64,000 nucleotides of DNA, from positions 1 to 64,000 of the forward strand of contig DASZBX010000083.1 of the NCBI GenBank assembly GCA_035943635.1. Direction: 5' to 3'. The notes below the pieces were generated by a model. It was not told the origin of the DNA, did not search any database, and saw only the letters and a list, made by a program, of their open reading frames with translations. The stretch is from DASZBX01 sp035943635. GTDB taxonomy: Bacteria; Actinomycetota; Actinomycetes; Streptomycetales; Catenulisporaceae. The translations under genes and the position numbers were made by a program. Below are positions 43,056-52,658 of this stretch, one piece after another. Every line of letters starts with the position of its first letter. The stretch's first letter is position 1.

Positions 43056-46000
43056 TCAGGAGCCTGTGAACTTGCGGTCGATGAGGTCGAACAGCTCGTC
43101 GTCGGAGGCGGTGTCGAGCTCGTCCCCGAGGCCGGCCGGGCCCGGGGACGCGCCGGCCGCGTCCTGCCAGCCGGCCAGCAGGGCGGCCAGGCGCTCGGCG
43201 ACCTGGCCGCGCAGCTCCTGGTCCGGTCCGGCCGGGTCCGGTCCGGCGCCGGCCGCGGCGAACGCGTTCTCCAGCCGGCCGAGTTCGGCCAGCAGGTCCG
43301 CGCTGCGGTCCCCGCGCAGCAGTTCGCCGAGGTAGCCGGCCGCGGCCCGCGGGGTGGGGTAGTCGAACACGAGGGTCGGCGGCAGTTTGAGCCCGGTCTG
43401 CGCGCCGAGCAGGTTGCGCAGCTCGACCGCGCCGAGCGAGGTCAGGCCGAGTTCGTTCAGCGCCCGGTCCGGGGCGACCGGGCCGGCCCCGGCGTGGCCG
43501 AGCACGGTGGCGACCGCGCGCTGGACCAGGTCCACCAGGATCCGGTCCCGGTCGTGCCCGGAGGCCGCGGCCAGCCGGCGGGAGAAGTCCTCGGCCGGCG
43601 GCTGCTCGGCCCGGGCCGGCAGTCCGGCCGGGGCCAGCCGGGCCAGCAGCCGGCTGGGCCGGGTCGCGGTGAACGCGGGCACGAACCGGGCCCAGTCCAC
43701 GTCCGCGAGGATCAGCGCGTGGTCGCGGCCGACCGCCGAGCGCAGGGCGCCGACCGCCTGGGCCGGGTCCATCGCGCGCACCCCGGTCCGTTCGATCAGG
43801 GCCGCGATCTGCGGGTCGGCGGCCATGCCCGGCCCGGCGCACAGGCCCCAGGCCACCGCGGTGGCGGCCAGGCCGTCGGCCCGGCGCTGTTCGGCCAGGG
43901 CGTCCAGGTACGCGTTGGCCGCGGCGTAGTTGCCCTGGCCGGCGTTGCCGACCGCGCCGGCGAACGAGGAGAACAGGACGAACGCGTGCAGGTCCAGGTC
44001 CGCGGTGAGCGCGGCCAGGTTGTCGGCGGCCCGGACCTTGGTGCGCAGCACCTGGTCGAACCGGTCCGGGGTCAGGTCGTCGAGCAGGCCGTCGTCCAGG
44101 ATCCCGGCCGCGTGCACGACCGCGGTCAGCGGGGCGTCGGAGGGCAGGTCGGCCAGCAGCGCGGCCAGCGCCGCGCGGTCGGCCACGTCGCAGGCCGCGA
44201 TCGAGACCTCGGTGCCGAGCTGTTCGAGGTCGGCCTTCAGCTCGGCCGCGCCGGGCGCGTCCGGGCCGCGGCGGCCGACCAGCAGCAGGTGCTCGGCGCC
44301 GGCGGCGGCCAGGGAACGGGCGGTCTCGGCGCCCAGGGCCCCGGTTCCCCCGGTGATCAGGACCGTGCCGAGCGGCTGCCAGTCCGGGCCGGCCGGGGCC
44401 GGCGCGGCGGCCGGGACCAGGCGCCGGCCCAGGGTGCCCCAGGGGCGGATGGCGAGCTGGTCCTCGCCCTGGCTGCGCAGGGCGGCGCGCAGCCGGGCGG
44501 CGGCGTTGTCGTCCAGGACGGCCGGCAGGTCGATCAGGCCGCCCCACCAGCCGGGGTACTCCAGCGCCGCGGTGCGCCCGAGGCCCCAGAGCTGGGCCTG
44601 GACCGGGCGGGCGAGGCGTTCGGCCGGGTCGGCGGCGACCGCGCCGCGGGTGGCCACCCACAGCGGGCCGACCACGTCGGTCCCGGCCAGGGCCTGGAGC
44701 AGGGTGAGGGTGAGCACGACGCCGACCGGGGTGTCCGGGTGGTCCGGGTGCGGCTCCTCGGCCAGGCCGAGCAGGGAGAGCACGCCGTCGACGGCGCTGT
44801 CCTGGGTGATCCGCTTGCCCAGCAGGCGCGCGTCGGTCTCGGTGCGGTCGACCACGATCTGGCGCACTTCGGCCGCGTGCTGGTCGAGCGCGGCGAGGAC
44901 GTCGCGGACCGCGGGCGAGTCGTCGTGCCCGTCCGGGATGGCGACCGCCCACACGCCCACGGCCTGCGGGGCCGGGAACTCCTCCAGCGGCTGCCACTGC
45001 ACCTGGTAGCGCCAGGCGGAGGCCGCGGCCCCGGCCCGGCCGCGCCGGCGCCACGCGCCGAGCGCGGGCAGCAGGGCGTCCAGGGCGCTGCGCGAATCCC
45101 CGGCGACGCCGAGTTCGGCGCCGAGCAGGTCCAGGTCGCGGTGTTCGACCGCGGTCCAGAACCGTTCGTCCTGCGCCGCGGTCGGGGCCTGGGCGGCGGC
45201 CGGTTCCAGCCAGAACCGCTCGCGCTGGAACGGGTAGGTCGGCAGCGGCACGGTGCGCGCTCCGGCGCCCGCGAACACCGCGGCCCAGTCGATGCCGACG
45301 CCGACGGTGTGCAGCAGGCCGAGCGCGGTCAGCGCCGTCTGCGGTTCGGGCTTGTCGGCACGCAGCAGCGGCACGCACCGCACCTGGTCGGGGTCGGCGA
45401 CGCAGTCCTGGACCATCGCGGACAGAATGCCGTCCGGGCCGAGTTCCACGTAGGTGTCCACGCCGCTCTGATCGAGGGTCCGGACGCCGTCGCGGAACCG
45501 GACCGCCTGGCGCACGTGCTGGACCCAGTACTGCGGGTCGGCCAGCTGGCCGGCGGTGACCGGGCGGCCGGTGACGTTCGAGACGATCGGGATCCGCGGC
45601 GCCGCGAACTCGACCGTTGCGAGCACCTGGGCGAACTCGGCGAGCATCGGTTCCATCAGCGGCGAGTGGAAGGCGTGGCTGACGTTGAGCCGCTTGACCC
45701 GCCGGCCCTGGGCGCGGATCTGCTCGACCAGGGCGTCGACCTGCTCGGCCGGGCCGGAGACCACGGTCGCGATCGGGCCGTTGACCGCGGCGATGCCGAG
45801 GCCGTCGGTCAGCAGCGCGATGACGTCCTCCTCGGCGGCCTGGACCGCGGCCATCGCGCCGCCCTCGGGCAGCGCCTGCATCAGCCGGCCGCGGGCGGCG
45901 ACCACCTTCGCGGCGTCGGCCAGGCTCAGCACCCCGGCGACGTGCGCCGCGGCGAGTTCGCCGACCGAGTGGCCGAGCAGGTGGTCCGGGGTCACGCCCC

Positions 46001-49000
46001 AGTGCTCCAACAGGCGGAACAGGGCGACTTCGAGGGCGAACAGGGCGGCCTGGGTGTACTCGGTGCGTTCGAGCGCCTCGGCGTCCGCGGCCACGACCTG
46101 CGCGAGCGGCCGGTCCAGGTACGGATCGAACGCGGCGCACACGACCTCGTAGGCGCGGGCGAACACCGGCTGTGCGGCCAGCAGATCGGTACCCATGCCC
46201 AGTCGCTGGGAGCCCTGGCCGGTGAACAGGAACGCGACGGTGCGCGGCGCGTGCTCGCGGCCGGGGGCGATGCCGCGGACCAGGCCCGCGGCGCCGGCGC
46301 CCTGGGTCAGGGCGTCCAGGCTCTCGATCAGGCCGTCGCGGTCGGCAGCCAGCACGGCGGCCCGGTGTTCGAGCGCGGCGCGGGTGGTCGCGCGGGAGTA
46401 GGCGAGGTCGACCGGGCGCAGCGCGGGCCGGTCCTGGACCAGGCGCAGCAGCTTCCCGGCCTGCTCGCGCAGCGCGGTCTCGCCGCGGGCGGAGAGCACG
46501 ATCGGGAACGCGTCGTACCCGGCGGGCGTCTGGTCCGGCCCGGCCGGGGCGGCCGGCTGCGGGTCAGGGGCCTGTTCGACCACGACGTGCGCGTTGGTGC
46601 CGCCGATGCCGAAGGAGGAGATCCCGGCCCGGCGCGGGCGCTCGTCCCGGGCCCAGGGGTGGGCCTCGGTGAGCAGCCGGACCGCACCGGCGTCCCAGTC
46701 CACCTTGGTGGAGGGCTGGTCCACGTGCAGGGTCGGCGGCAGCGTCTCGTGCCGCAGCGCAAGCACCATCTTGATCACGCCGGCCACGCCCGCGGCGGCC
46801 TGGGTGTGGCCGAGGTTGGATTTGACCGAGCCGAGCAGCAGCGGCCGGTCCTCGGGCCGGCCCTGGCCGTAGGTGGCCAGCAGGGCTTGGGCTTCGATCG
46901 GGTCGCCGAGCGGGGTGCCGGTGCCGTGCGCTTCGACCGCGTCCACGTCGAGCGTGGTCAGGCCGGCGTCGGCGAGCGCGCCGCGGATGACCCGCTGCTG
47001 GGAGGGGCCGTTGGGCGCGGTCAGGCCGTTGGAGGCGCCGTCCTGGTTCACCGCGGTGCCGCGGACCAGGCCGAGCACCTGGTGGCCGTGGCGTTCGGCG
47101 TCGGAGAGGCGTTCGAGCAGCAGCAGGCCGACGCCCTCGCCCCAGCCGGTGCCGTCCGCGCCGTCGGCGAAGGCCTTGCACCGGCCGTCCGGGGCCAGGC
47201 CGCGCTGCCGGGAGAACTCGACGAACGCGCCCGGCTTGGCCATCACGGTCGCGCCGCCGGCCAGGGCCATCGTGCACTCCCCGCCGCGCAGCGCCTTGAC
47301 CGCGAGGTGCAGGGCGACCAGGGAGGCCGAGCAGGCGGTGTCGACCGTGACGGCCGGGCCTTCGAGCCCGAAGGTGTAGGCGACCCGGCCGCAGACCACC
47401 GACGCGGCGTTCCCGGTCAGCAGGTAGCCCTCGGTGCCTTCCGGCGCGTTGTCCAGGCCGGCCACGTAGTCCTGGCCGTTGGTGCCGATGTACACGCCGG
47501 TGCGGCTGCCGCGCAAATCCTGCGGGTCCAGGCCGGCCTGCTCGAACAGTTCCCAGGAGGTCTCCAGCAGCAGGCGCTGCTGCGGATCCATCGCGGTCGC
47601 CTCGCGCGGGCTGATGCCGAAGAACTCCGCGTCGAACTGCCCGGCGTCGTAGAGGAATCCGCCCTGGCGGGTGTAGGTGGTGCCGGTGCGGTCCGGCGAG
47701 GGGTCGTAGAGCGCGTCCAGGTCCCAGCCGCGGTCGGTCGGGAACGCGGAGACCGCGTCCCGGCCTTCGGCCAGCAGCCGCCACAGGTCGTCGGGGTTGC
47801 GCACCCCGCCGGGGTAGCGGCAGCTCATCGCGACGATCGCGATCGGCTCGGCCGGGCCGGGCGCGCCCTGGCCGGCTGCGGCCGCGGGGGCGGCCTGCGC
47901 TACGGCGGGCAGCGACTCGCCGAAGGCCAGGGTCCGCAGGTGCGCGGCCACGGCGTCCGCGGTCGGGTGGTCGAAGACCAGGCCGACCGGCAGGCGCAGC
48001 CCGGTGGCCGCGGCCAGCCGGTTGCGCAGCTCGACCGAGGTGAGCGAGTCGAAGCCGAGTTCGCGGAACGGCCGGCCGGGCGCGATCTGCTGGGCGTCGC
48101 GGTGCCCGAGCACCCCGGCGACCTGCTCGCGGACCAGGTCGGACAGGGCCCGGTCCAGCTCGCGGCCGCCGAGCCCGGCGAACCGCGCGGCCAGATCGGA
48201 GACTGCGGGGGCCGCGGTGTCCGTGGTGGTCGTGGTTTGTACGGGTGCTGCGGCCTCGGGAATGGCCGCGAACAGGGCGCTGGGCCGGGCCGAGGTGAAC
48301 TGGGCGGCGAACCGGCTCCAGTCGATGTCGGCGACGACCGTGGTCGGCGCGCCGGACCGGATCGCGCCGTCCAGCGCGGCCAGGGCGAGCTCGGGGTCCA
48401 TCGGGCGCAGGCCGTCGCGGCGCAGCCGGACGTCGCGCACGGAGTCGTCGTCGGCCAGGCCGCCGCCGTCCCAGCGGCCCCAGGCGACCGAGGTGGCCGG
48501 GAGGCCTGCGGCGTGGCGGTGCTCGGCCAGGGCGTCCAGGTAGGCGTTGGCGGCGGCGTAGTTCGCCTGGCCGGCGTTGCCGATCGTGCCGGTCAGCGAG
48601 GAGTAGAGCACGAAGGCGCGCAGCCGGCGGTCGGCGGTCAGCTCGTGCAGCCACCGGGCCGCGCCGGCCTTGTTCTTGAGCACCTCGATGAAGCGGTCGG
48701 GGGTGAGGCTGTCGAGCAGCCCGTCGTCGAGCACTCCGGCCGTGTGCACCACGGCGTCGAATTCGTGGGCTGCGACTATCTCGGCGAGGTGGCCGCGGTC
48801 GGCGACGTCGCACGCGGTCAGCTGGGCGTCGGTTCCGGCGGCGGCCAACTCGGCCAGCAGCTCGGCGGCGCCCGGCGCGCCCGGCCCGCGGCGGGAGAGC
48901 AGCACCAGCTTGCGGGCGCCCTCGGCTGCCAGGCGCCGGGCCACCCGCGCGCCGAGCGCGCCGGTGCCGCCGGTGATCAGGACCGTGCTGTCGCGCCACA

Positions 49001-52000
49001 GCGCCTCGCCGGGGACCGGGCCGGGGCCGGCGACCCGGGTCAGGCGGCGGCCGTGGATTCCGTCGGCCCGGATCGCGATCTGGTCCTCGCCCGGGCCGCC
49101 GACGGCGTCGGCGAGTTCGCCGCGGACCGCTGCCCGCAGCCAGGCGCCGAGGCGGTGGGTGTCGGGCTCGTCGATGGTGTGCGGGACGTCCACGAGGCCG
49201 CCCCAGCGGGCCGGCGCCTCCAGTGCGGCGATCCGGCCCAGGCCCCAGACGGTCGCGGCGTCCGGGTCGGCCGGGCCGTCCGCGGCGCCGACCGTGACGG
49301 CCCCGGCGGTCAGGACCCAGAGGCGGACGTCCGCTCGGTCCAGCGCGCCGAAGGCCTGGAACAGCGCGGCGGTCGGCTGCGGTCCGGCCGCGGCGAACTG
49401 CGGCGCGACCACGATCCCGGCCAGGTCGCCGAGGTCGTCGACCGCGTCGGCCAGGATCTTGGTGTAGCGGGCCCGGTCGGGCGCCGCGGTCAGGTCGACG
49501 GCCAGGATGGAGACGGACGAGCCGTCGCCGAACAGCGCGGCGACCGCGTCGTGCCGGGCCGCGCCGGCCGGGACGACGACCAGCCAGGTCCCGGCCGGCG
49601 CCGGACCGGACGCAGGGTCCTGCGGCGGCTCGGGCAGCGGCTGCCAGCCGGCCCGGTAGCACCAGGACTCCACGGTCGCCCGGTCCCGGCCGGCCGTGCG
49701 CCAGCGGGAGAGCGCGGGCAGCACCTCGGCCAGCGGCGCGGCCGGGTCGAGCACGAGCTCCGCGGCCAGCCGGCCGAGGTCGCCGCGGGAGACCAGGTCC
49801 CAGAACGCGGTGTCGATCGGGTCGGCGGCGGTTGACGGCATCCGGGCTTCGAGTCGGTACTGCGTGTGCTGGAAGGCGTAGGTCGGCAGGTCGGTGCGCC
49901 GGGCGCCGGGGAAGAAGGCGGGCAGGTCGACCGTGGCGCCGTGGGTGTAGGCGGAGGCGATCGACTCGATCATCCGGTCCAGGCCCGCATTGTGGCGGCG
50001 CAGGGTGCCGATCGTCACGGCCCGGCCGTCCACGCCCGCGTCCTCGAAGGTCTCGGCAACGCCCGTGGTCAGCACCGGGTGCGGGCTGACCTCGATGAAC
50101 AGGGTGTGGCCGGAGGACAGCAGGCCCCTGATCGTGGACTCGAACTGTACCGGCTGACGCAGATTCTCATACCAGTACTCTGCGTTGAGGGACGCGGTGT
50201 CGATCAGCTCGCCCTTGACCGTCGAGTGAAAGCCGACCGATGAAGAGACCGGAGACAGTCCGGCCAGGACCGCGAGCAGTTCCTCACGAACCTGCTCGAC
50301 CTGGCCGCAGTGCGAGGCGTAGTCCACCGCGACCCGGCGAGCCCGGTCGCCGCGGAGTTCGCATGCTGCGATGACCGCGTCCAGGCCTGCCGGAGCGCCG
50401 GAGATCACCGTGGAGGACGGGCCGTTGACCGCTGCGATGGAGACGTCTGCGACATCCGCGAGCAGAGATTCGACCTCGGCGACCGGCAGAGCCACCGACA
50501 CCATGCCGCCCAACCCGGACAGCACCCGCAGCAGACGAGACCGTGAGACGACGACCCGCAGCGCGTCCTCCAGGGACAACGCACCGGCAACACAGGCCGC
50601 TGCGATCTCGCCCTGCGAGTGACCGACCACTGCGGACGGCACAACCCCGGCAGAGCGCCAGACCGCCGCGAGCGACACCATCACCGCACACAACACCGGC
50701 TGCACAACGTCAACCCGGGCAAGGAGATCCGCGTCATCCAGCGCATCCCACAACGACCACCCGACCAGGCCGTCGAGAACCGCAGCACACTCACTCAGTC
50801 GAGTGGCGAACGCCTCAGACGACGCGACCAGATCCCGCGCCATCCCGACCCACTGCGAACCCTGACCCGGGAACACGAACACCGGGCCGACGGACGAACC
50901 GGCGGCGACTCCGCTGACCAGGCCGAGTGCGTCCTCGCCGGCCGCGATCGCGTGCACGCCGCCGAGCAGCCGGTGCCGGTCGGCGCCGACGACGACCGCG
51001 CGGTGGCTGAACACGGATCGGGTGGTGGCCAAGGAGAATCCGACATCGGCGAGGTCCGCGTCGGGGTGTGTTTCGAGGTGCTCGGCCAGGCGCCGGGCCT
51101 GGTCTTTCAGGGCGGCATGGGAGCGGGCCGAAAGCACCCATGGCAGCGGCGCGCCTTCCCGGCGCTTGACCGGTGCCGTTTCCGCCGCTTCCACACCGGC
51201 CCCGGCCTCAACCTCGGCCTCGACGACCTCGATCTCAGGGGCCTGTTCCAGGATGGCGTGTGCGTTGGTGCCGCCGATGCCGAAGGAGGAGACGGCGGCG
51301 CGGCGCGGCCGGCCGGTCTCCGGCCAGGGCTGCGCCTCGGTGAGCAGGGCGACCGAGCCGGCGGTCCAGTCGATCCGGGGCGAGGGGGTGTCCGCGTGCA
51401 GGGTGCGCGGGGCGACGCCGCGGCGGATCGCCTCGACCATCTTGATCACCCCGGCCACCCCGGCCGCGGCCTGGGTGTGCCCGATGTTGGACTTGACCGA
51501 GCCGAGCAGCAGCGGCCGGCCGGCCGGGCGGTCCTGGCCGTAGGTGGCGATCAGCGCGTTCGCCTCGATCGGGTCGCCGAGCGTGGTCCCGGTGCCGTGC
51601 GCCTCGACCACGTCGACCTGGTCCGCGGTCAGCCGGGCGTCGGCGAGCGCCTGCTCGATGATCCGCTGCTGGGCCGGGCCGTTCGGGGCGGTCAGCCCGT
51701 TGGACGCGCCGTCCTGGTTCACGGCCGTGCCGCGGACCACGGCGAGCACCGGGTGCCCGTTGCGCCGGGCGTCGGACAGTCGCTCCAGCAGGACCAGGCC
51801 CACGCCCTCGGACAGGCCGAAGCCGTCGGCGTCGGCGGAGAACGGCTTGCACCGGCCGTCCGCGGCCAGGCCGCGCTGCCGGGAGAACTCGGTGAACATG
51901 TTCGTGCTCGACATCACGGTCACCCCGCCGGCCAGCGCCAGCGGGGTCTCGCCGCTGCGCAGCGAGGCCACGGCCAGGTGCAGGCTGACCAGGGAGGCCG

Positions 52001-52619
52001 AGCAGGCGGTGTCGACGGTGATCGCCGGGCCTTCGAAGCCGAAGGTGTAGGCGATCCGGCCGGAGATCACGCTGCCGGTGTTGCCGGTGACGAGGTAGCC
52101 CTCGATGTCGGGGTCCACGGCGCGCGGCCGGGGGTCGTAGTCCTGGTCGCTCATCCCGACGAACACCCCGGCGCGCCGGCCGCGCAGGGTGGCCGGGTCG
52201 ATCCCGGCGCGTTCGAACGCCTCCCAGGCGACTTCGAGCAGCAGGCGCTGCTGCGGGTCCATGGCCAGGGCCTCGCGCGGGCTGATCCCGAAGAACTCCG
52301 GGTCGAACCCGGCCGCGTCGCGCAGGAAGCCGCCGGCCCGGGAGTAGCTGGTGCCCGGGGCGTCCGGGTCGGGGCCGAACAGGGCGGCCAGGTCCCAGCC
52401 GCGGTCCGCGGGCAGCGGCGTGACCAGGTCGGCGCCGTCGCCGACCACCCGCCACAGGTCCTCGGGGCCGGCCACCCCGCCGGGGAAGCGGCAGGCCGTG
52501 GCGACGATCGCGACCGGCTCGTGCCGTTCGTCCTCCAGCTCGTGCAGCCGGCGCTTGACCTGCCGAAGCTCGGTGGTCACCCGCTTCAGATAGTCGCGCA
52601 GCTTGTCCTCGTCGGCCAT
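43056..52619 (-). CDS. Modular type I polyketide synthase, modules 2-3 (gene B)
   Basis: A 3,187-residue bimodular synthase, both modules KS-AT-KR-ACP. Module 2 adds a methylmalonyl unit and module 3 a malonyl unit, each followed by ketoreduction. The ATG at 52,619 follows AAGGG at 8-nt spacing and opens with MADEDKLRDYLKRVTTELRQ, a coiled-coil docking helix expected to pair with the acidic tail of gene A. The C-terminus SDDELFDLIDRKFTGS is the same docking class and faces gene C. The gap to gene A is 39 nt. The first AT is strikingly similar at DNA level to the AT of module 12 at the left edge, and has lower GC than its surroundings. The second ACP reads GLTSL instead of GxDSL. Confidence 0.97.
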   Translation of the reverse strand: MADEDKLRDYLKRVTTELRQVKRRLHELEDERHEPVAIVATACRFPGGVAGPEDLWRVVGDGADLVTPLPADRGWDLAALFGPDPDAPGTSYSRAGGFLRDAAGFDPEFFGISPREALAMDPQQRLLLEVAWEAFERAGIDPATLRGRRAGVFVGMSDQDYDPRPRAVDPDIEGYLVTGNTGSVISGRIAYTFGFEGPAITVDTACSASLVSLHLAVASLRSGETPLALAGGVTVMSSTNMFTEFSRQRGLAADGRCKPFSADADGFGLSEGVGLVLLERLSDARRNGHPVLAVVRGTAVNQDGASNGLTAPNGPAQQRIIEQALADARLTADQVDVVEAHGTGTTLGDPIEANALIATYGQDRPAGRPLLLGSVKSNIGHTQAAAGVAGVIKMVEAIRRGVAPRTLHADTPSPRIDWTAGSVALLTEAQPWPETGRPRRAAVSSFGIGGTNAHAILEQAPEIEVVEAEVEAGAGVEAAETAPVKRREGAPLPWVLSARSHAALKDQARRLAEHLETHPDADLADVGFSLATTRSVFSHRAVVVGADRHRLLGGVHAIAAGEDALGLVSGVAAGSSVGPVFVFPGQGSQWVGMARDLVASSEAFATRLSECAAVLDGLVGWSLWDALDDADLLARVDVVQPVLCAVMVSLAAVWRSAGVVPSAVVGHSQGEIAAACVAGALSLEDALRVVVSRSRLLRVLSGLGGMVSVALPVAEVESLLADVADVSIAAVNGPSSTVISGAPAGLDAVIAACELRGDRARRVAVDYASHCGQVEQVREELLAVLAGLSPVSSSVGFHSTVKGELIDTASLNAEYWYENLRQPVQFESTIRGLLSSGHTLFIEVSPHPVLTTGVAETFEDAGVDGRAVTIGTLRRHNAGLDRMIESIASAYTHGATVDLPAFFPGARRTDLPTYAFQHTQYRLEARMPSTAADPIDTAFWDLVSRGDLGRLAAELVLDPAAPLAEVLPALSRWRTAGRDRATVESWCYRAGWQPLPEPPQDPASGPAPAGTWLVVVPAGAARHDAVAALFGDGSSVSILAVDLTAAPDRARYTKILADAVDDLGDLAGIVVAPQFAAAGPQPTAALFQAFGALDRADVRLWVLTAGAVTVGAADGPADPDAATVWGLGRIAALEAPARWGGLVDVPHTIDEPDTHRLGAWLRAAVRGELADAVGGPGEDQIAIRADGIHGRRLTRVAGPGPVPGEALWRDSTVLITGGTGALGARVARRLAAEGARKLVLLSRRGPGAPGAAELLAELAAAGTDAQLTACDVADRGHLAEIVAAHEFDAVVHTAGVLDDGLLDSLTPDRFIEVLKNKAGAARWLHELTADRRLRAFVLYSSLTGTIGNAGQANYAAANAYLDALAEHRHAAGLPATSVAWGRWDGGGLADDDSVRDVRLRRDGLRPMDPELALAALDGAIRSGAPTTVVADIDWSRFAAQFTSARPSALFAAIPEAAAPVQTTTTTDTAAPAVSDLAARFAGLGGRELDRALSDLVREQVAGVLGHRDAQQIAPGRPFRELGFDSLTSVELRNRLAAATGLRLPVGLVFDHPTADAVAAHLRTLAFGESLPAVAQAAPAAAAGQGAPGPAEPIAIVAMSCRYPGGVRNPDDLWRLLAEGRDAVSAFPTDRGWDLDALYDPSPDRTGTTYTRQGGFLYDAGQFDAEFFGISPREATAMDPQQRLLLETSWELFEQAGLDPQDLRGSRTGVYIGTNGQDYVAGLDNAPEGTEGYLLTGNAASVVCGRVAYTFGLEGPAVTVDTACSASLVALHLAVKALRGGECTMALAGGATVMAKPGAFVEFSRQRGLAPDGRCKAFADGADGTGWGEGVGLLLLERLSDAERHGHQVLGLVRGTAVNQDGASNGLTAPNGPSQQRVIRGALADAGLTTLDVDAVEAHGTGTPLGDPIEAQALLATYGQGRPEDRPLLLGSVKSNLGHTQAAAGVAGVIKMVLALRHETLPPTLHVDQPSTKVDWDAGAVRLLTEAHPWARDERPRRAGISSFGIGGTNAHVVVEQAPDPQPAAPAGPDQTPAGYDAFPIVLSARGETALREQAGKLLRLVQDRPALRPVDLAYSRATTRAALEHRAAVLAADRDGLIESLDALTQGAGAAGLVRGIAPGREHAPRTVAFLFTGQGSQRLGMGTDLLAAQPVFARAYEVVCAAFDPYLDRPLAQVVAADAEALERTEYTQAALFALEVALFRLLEHWGVTPDHLLGHSVGELAAAHVAGVLSLADAAKVVAARGRLMQALPEGGAMAAVQAAEEDVIALLTDGLGIAAVNGPIATVVSGPAEQVDALVEQIRAQGRRVKRLNVSHAFHSPLMEPMLAEFAQVLATVEFAAPRIPIVSNVTGRPVTAGQLADPQYWVQHVRQAVRFRDGVRTLDQSGVDTYVELGPDGILSAMVQDCVADPDQVRCVPLLRADKPEPQTALTALGLLHTVGVGIDWAAVFAGAGARTVPLPTYPFQRERFWLEPAAAQAPTAAQDERFWTAVEHRDLDLLGAELGVAGDSRSALDALLPALGAWRRRGRAGAAASAWRYQVQWQPLEEFPAPQAVGVWAVAIPDGHDDSPAVRDVLAALDQHAAEVRQIVVDRTETDARLLGKRITQDSAVDGVLSLLGLAEEPHPDHPDTPVGVVLTLTLLQALAGTDVVGPLWVATRGAVAADPAERLARPVQAQLWGLGRTAALEYPGWWGGLIDLPAVLDDNAAARLRAALRSQGEDQLAIRPWGTLGRRLVPAAAPAPAGPDWQPLGTVLITGGTGALGAETARSLAAAGAEHLLLVGRRGPDAPGAAELKADLEQLGTEVSIAACDVADRAALAALLADLPSDAPLTAVVHAAGILDDGLLDDLTPDRFDQVLRTKVRAADNLAALTADLDLHAFVLFSSFAGAVGNAGQGNYAAANAYLDALAEQRRADGLAATAVAWGLCAGPGMAADPQIAALIERTGVRAMDPAQAVGALRSAVGRDHALILADVDWARFVPAFTATRPSRLLARLAPAGLPARAEQPPAEDFSRRLAAASGHDRDRILVDLVQRAVATVLGHAGAGPVAPDRALNELGLTSLGAVELRNLLGAQTGLKLPPTLVFDYPTPRAAAGYLGELLRGDRSADLLAELGRLENAFAAAGAGPDPAGPDQELRGQVAERLAALLAGWQDAAGASPGPAGLGDELDTASDDELFDLIDRKFTGS
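43290..47849 (-). other. PKS module 3: KS-AT(malonyl)-KR-ACP
   Basis: Gene B residues: KS Cys1763 (DTACSAS); AT Ser2218 (GHSVGE) and HAFH 2315-2318, malonyl type; KR with GILDDGLL and GNYAAAN, B-type; ACP Ser3061 in ELGLTSLGAVELRN, where the usual Asp before the phosphopantetheine Ser is Thr. Confidence 0.9.
47910..52523 (-). other. PKS module 2: KS-AT(methylmalonyl)-KR-ACP
   Basis: Gene B residues: KS Cys206 (DTACSAS) and EAHGTGT at 339-345; AT Ser668 (GHSQGE) and YASH 767-770, methylmalonyl type; KR with LDD at 1297-1299 and Tyr1354 in ANYAAAN, B-type; ACP Ser1525 in GFDSL. Confidence 0.92.
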
Positions 52620-52658
52620 CGCGTCATCCCTTCGATCCGCGTCCCGGGGTGGGCCCGG

